Of a stretch of DNA of 11,653 nt, positions 9,171 through 11,653 are shown piece by piece. The stretch is from Xanthoparmelia taractica (taxonomy: Eukaryota; Ascomycota; Lecanoromycetes; Lecanorales; Parmeliaceae), in assembly GCA_033085395.1 (NCBI GenBank), contig JANQBS010000607.1, positions 1-11,653 on the forward strand, read 5' to 3'. The first letter of the stretch is position 1; every line of letters starts with the position of its first letter. The notes under the pieces are model-generated. The model did no database searches. It saw nothing but the letters and a program-made list of their open reading frames with translations, and had not been told where the DNA came from. The translations under genes were made by a program, and so were the position numbers.

Positions 9171-9399
9171 TTCTTATTATAGACTTTATTATTAATTTTT
9201 TTTCGGTTTCGGCCGAGGCGAAAAATAGAGGTTAATATTAATAGTAAAGAGATGCTTTCTTCGCATGAAGAATAAAGACGCTGGGTTCTCGCTAGCTATA
9301 TATTATTAATATTTAATTATATTAAAATCCTTTTTTAATAATTGTCTTATTAATAGTCTTAAATACATTTCTTATAAAATAAAGCACTTATTTTCACTA

Positions 9400-9989
9400 A
9401 ACTTATAGTGAAAAGAGTATTTAATTTCGAATAACAATAAGATAGCTTATTTTTATTTAGATTTATAAGCCTTAAAAGAGCATTAGAAATAATATACTCT
9501 TTGCTAGATTTATAAGAGATAGCTAGATTAAACTACCTTAAGAATTAAGTAGCTCGAATTAAACGAATATTTATTCGCATTATTAATGTGATTAAAATAA
9601 TCGAATTTTACTATATAATGTTAATAATAATAGAATAATCGATCTATATTTTTATAGAATACTTTAAAGACTTAATTATATATCTTATTTTCTTTAGATA
9701 TTAAATAAGGCTAGCAATCTTTAATTTCGTAGACTAATAATTTTTTTCTACTATAGTTAGAAGCCTTAATAGGAAAAGCATAGGCTTCGTCTCTGCATAA
9801 GAAGATTATTTGTTTTTACTTTTATTTGCTTTTATATAAAAGACTATCGCCTCGAAATTAAACTTCTTTAAGATATTTAAGTTGATTTATAAAGTTCGCG
9901 TATTATTAAAATATATTAGAATTATTAGTTGAGATAATATTTCTTAAAGAAGCTGAAAAGAAATTAATTGCTTCTTTGAAGCTATAAAT
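9400..9989 (-). pseudogene. Pol: RNase H domain
   Basis: RNase H degrades the RNA strand of the RNA-DNA hybrid during reverse transcription. In the same frame as the reverse transcriptase are SFQLL (about 9966), the segment corresponding to (I/L)DLDASKEFGFGAMV with Asp changed to Asn (about 9880-9840), and the hallmark NYWPTELE-like motif (about 9741-9718, Trp now a stop and Glu now Lys). An IDYS segment at 9643-9632 corresponds to the TDHS motif (His changed to Tyr). A C-terminal KxxKEYIISNALLRL near 9511-9467 corresponds to the KPGKENxxADALSRL signature that ends the domain in gypsy elements. Confidence 0.85.
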
Positions 9990-11130
9990 AGTCTTATTCT
10001 AGAAGAGTATTATTTTCGCTAACGTTTAGAGTTGGATATTTTTTTAAGAAATAGTGTTTTAAGATTCTATAAGGACTATATTAATTATATATAAAAATAA
10101 ATATATTAACGTAAATAGCCGATTAATCTCAAGTAGTATTCGAGTTCTCTTAGGGTGCTAAAATATTATAAGTTTAAAATAACTTTAAGTTTATTCTCTA
10201 ATGAAATTAAGTCGAAAGAATTAACTTTTTTATTTAATAAATTAATATTTAGATATCTTAGAAAGGTCTTTATAGAAGAAATAGTAATATTAAATTTTAT
10301 AAAAAGCGTAAATAGCTAGCGGAGATCTTACAAGTGCTGTTGAAATGTTCTAGCATCCGTAATTATATTATTAACGTAGGCTTTTGCGTTAAGAATGTGC
10401 CGCAAGATCTTGTTAATTTGACGTTAAATATAGATAATCGAATTTATATAATTCATGATTGAAATATTGAAGGTTTTTTAATCTCTATGACTTATAATCG
10501 TTTATATATAGCGGTAATTTAAATATATTCGCCATTGATAGAAAAACGACGTAGCATCGATCACTGAAATAAAATTATAATTAGTTAGTATCTTAATTAT
10601 ATTCTATTAGAGAGATACTAAATAAGTATCTCGAAATAATAAGTTATTTAAACCTCGAATATTAATTATCGACCTTCTCTTAATCATATTATTAGATAGT
10701 ATTTTTTATATAACGAATATCGAATAGAAGAAGAATATAGAATCTTTGATTAATTTAAGCCTTCCCTATTCGTGTAATTTATTAAAGACTTTATTAATTA
10801 CTTCTCGATCTCGTATATCTAAGAAATAGATCTTAGCTTTCCCGCTAATCTTAACTTATTAGTTATCTCTTAGCGAAAGCTTTATTTATTTCTCTTCTAA
10901 TATTTTAATAAAGCCTATATCTTATTAGATCTTTAGAAATTCGTTAATTAGATCAATTAGTGTAGTTCTAATCTATATATACTCGAAAATCATAACTTTA
11001 TTTAATATCTTAATTTCTTTAGCTAGTAAAGAAGTTAATTAATTTAAGCTTATATCTATGCTTAAATTTATAACTATTTTTATTAAGGCGAATTTAGGTT
11101 CGATATTAATTTAAAAGTAATTTTCGTAAT
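9990..11130 (-). pseudogene. Pol: reverse transcriptase domain
   Basis: This domain synthesises cDNA from element RNA. One frame runs through the whole region. In order it shows an N-terminal lead (REVINKVFNKLHE, about 10825-10785), the FVxW/K segment near 10700, the palm motif IINIRGLN (about 10669-10646), and the IDATSFFYQWRI motif (about 10566-10531). Next come SHRD, FNIS and a MGYxNSPAYVQRQ-like motif near 10460-10410. The catalytic YVDD box is at 10378-10367, reading Tyr-Val-Asn-Asn because both Asp codons became AAT. The thumb and connection region follows, with SIKTFL and LEYYL (10300-10130). Stops fall where Gln or Trp is expected. The part around 10320-10560 is less mutated and keeps several CpA/TpG. 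The enzyme is inactive by loss of both catalytic aspartates alone. Confidence 0.88.
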
Positions 11131-11551
11131 TTATTTTAGAATATTCTCGAGCCTTAATTTTCTTAAAATTTGAATAAATATATTAGACTCGTTTCGAATT
11201 AGAATTCTAGTTATTATATAATTAATTAAATAAGCGAATATTATTAAATTCGTCTGCATTGCTAGCTTAAATAAAAAATTACGATCATTAGATAGATTAA
11301 TTTTCTTAATTAATAGAATTATCTCGCTATGCGAAGATACGAAAATAGATAATTTAATATAGACTTTTCTTCGCATAAATTCGCCTCGAGGCCGAGCAGT
11401 AATATTAATTATAGTGCTATAACTATTAATTCTTGATTTCTTATTAGCTATATTAATAATAATTTTTTTAGACTTAATAATATTATTTTCAATAAATATT
11501 TTAATACGTAAGTTATCGATAATATGCAATTTCCTACGTAGATATATAAGT
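11131..11551 (-). pseudogene. Pol: end of protease and linker (open 132-codon frame)
   Basis: The only long open frame in the window, 11529 to 11131, has no ATG start (it would begin at TTG 11529-11527). It is a surviving piece of pol, not an independent gene. The same frame continues upstream to 11550, where LRRKLHIIDNL matches the (R)RE(L/I)H(I/L)VDxL motif that follows the protease active site in fungal gypsy polyproteins. After it come a basic stretch (ARPRGEFMRRKV) and the linker motif SHSE, NDRNFLFK and LIRNES, which corresponds to the conserved segment between protease and reverse transcriptase. It stayed open because it happens to contain few Gln/Trp codons. The protease DTG box would lie further upstream and has been deleted. 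Confidence 0.75.
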
Positions 11552-11612
11552 ACGGGTCGGAAAGGTGTGATATCTGTTGAACATAGTCGTTTTCAACTTT
11601 TTTTAAAAAATT
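11552..11612 (-). repeat. Right arm of terminal inverted repeat
   Basis: Reverse complement of the left arm. Read on the minus strand it gives the A/T-rich leader, GTTGAAAACGACT, then an ATG (11584-11582) and codons for MFNRYHTFPTR, ending exactly at the junction with pol. Relative to the left arm it has AAC for AAT and TAT for TAC, both synonymous. After the junction the gag-like frame runs five more codons to TAG at 11536-11534, so the 11-residue opening has no meaningful continuation here. Confidence 0.9.
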
Positions 11613-11653
11613 ATATCTTTTTAATCTATTTATAGAATTTTATAATTACATAA
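11613..11653. other. Flank beyond the right inverted-repeat arm
   Basis: 41 bases of AT-rich DNA with no feature. The window has no matching left flank, so whether the inverted repeat continues or ends at 11612 cannot be decided from this sequence. Confidence 0.5.

Larger units (their letters stand above)
7784..11551 (-). mobile_element. Ty3/gypsy chromovirus pol, 5'-truncated remnant
   Basis: This is a minus-strand pol region in the order end of protease, linker, reverse transcriptase, RNase H, integrase, chromodomain. It is typical of fungal gypsy-type chromoviruses that copy themselves through RNA and integrate the cDNA. Most of the mutations are RIP-type. Frames, by coordinate of the first codon base modulo 3 on the minus strand, are: 0 from 11550 to 11131; 1 through reverse transcriptase and RNase H; 0 in the integrase core near 8940-8690; and 1 from 8590 to the stop at 7784-7786. 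At least three indels have therefore accumulated. Gag, the protease active site and both LTRs are not in the window on this strand. The upstream end joins directly to the right inverted-repeat arm. Confidence 0.88.
1..11653. other. RIP-mutated AT-rich repeat block
   Basis: Nearly the whole window shows repeat-induced point mutation, the fungal premeiotic process that changes CpA to TpA in duplicated DNA. As a sample, bases 361-420 contain 14 TpA, no CpA and no TpG. CpG persists throughout (tcg, acg, gcg), so this is not the CpG decay expected from ordinary methyl-cytosine deamination. Every recognisable coding frame is broken by TAA, TAG or TGA where Gln or Trp is expected, and Asp, Glu and Gly codons are changed to Asn, Lys and Ser/Lys by G-to-A. 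Exceptions that keep CpA and TpG are 31-72, 2040-2235, 2740-2820, 4300-4481, 7195-7380, parts of 10320-10560 and 11552-11600. RIP of this strength points to Pezizomycotina; the species cannot be named from the sequence. Confidence 0.9.

Noticed and set aside
11131..11529. A functional small protein gene on the minus strand
   Set aside because: It has no ATG, is continuous with mutated pol on both sides, and is recognisable as the linker after the protease domain.
1..11612. A single giant DNA transposon (Maverick- or Starship-like) bounded by the terminal inverted repeat
   Set aside because: The arms contain the start of a reading frame, no tyrosine recombinase or other cargo gene is visible, and the interior is made of known retroelement and Tc1 remnants. 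It cannot be excluded formally because the left flank is missing.
1..11653. Fungal mitochondrial DNA, because of the high A+T content
   Set aside because: The dinucleotide pattern is RIP, a nuclear process. The genes are nuclear transposons, and no mitochondrial gene, tRNA or group I/II intron motif is seen.
1..11653. CRISPR array, bacterial operons or ribosome binding sites
   Set aside because: There are no regularly spaced identical repeats, and everything recognisable is eukaryotic transposon sequence.

Overview
The window is a graveyard of transposable elements from the nuclear genome of a filamentous ascomycete (Pezizomycotina). No intact gene was found. Almost the whole sequence carries the signature of repeat-induced point mutation (RIP). 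TpA is extreme, CpA and its complement TpG are nearly absent, and the remaining C and G sit mostly in CpG. Coding frames can still be followed through long stretches because the in-frame stops are mainly TAA, TAG or TGA at places where Gln or Trp (CAA, CAG, TGG) is expected. Domain calls were made by reading the frames by eye against remembered family motifs, not by database search.

Layout from left to right. 1-72 is one arm of a ~61-bp inverted repeat whose other arm is 11552-11612. Both arms hold an ATG and the same 11-codon opening (MFNRYHTFPTR). On the left this opening runs into a Gag-like reading frame (40 to about 260), followed by a heavily mutated, probably coding stretch to about 2030. 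2040-2235 is a GC-richer island that escaped RIP and carries a diverged 27-bp direct repeat. 2738-4483 is a complete but dead Tc1/mariner element: TA target duplication, ~80-bp inverted terminal repeats and a DD34E transposase with mutated catalytic codons. 4484-6300 is RIP-degraded DNA with no gene I can name. About 6300-7190 (+ strand) is a retropepsin-type segment of a Ty3/gypsy-like polyprotein. 7195-7380 is a second un-RIPed island, rich in nested palindromes.

From 11551 down to 7784 (- strand) lies the pol region of a Ty3/gypsy chromovirus in canonical order: the end of protease and the following linker, reverse transcriptase (YVDD box), RNase H, integrase and a C-terminal chromodomain. 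Gag and most of the protease are missing; pol is joined abruptly to the 11-codon gag-like start in the right arm.

Taken together, two retroelement remnants point at each other with their outer ends in inverted-repeat configuration, and a cut-and-paste element is inserted in the left one. All are inactivated by RIP-type transitions. The most notable points are the start-codon-bearing inverted repeat, the abrupt gag-to-pol junction, and the islands that kept their CpA/TpG while everything around them was mutated.
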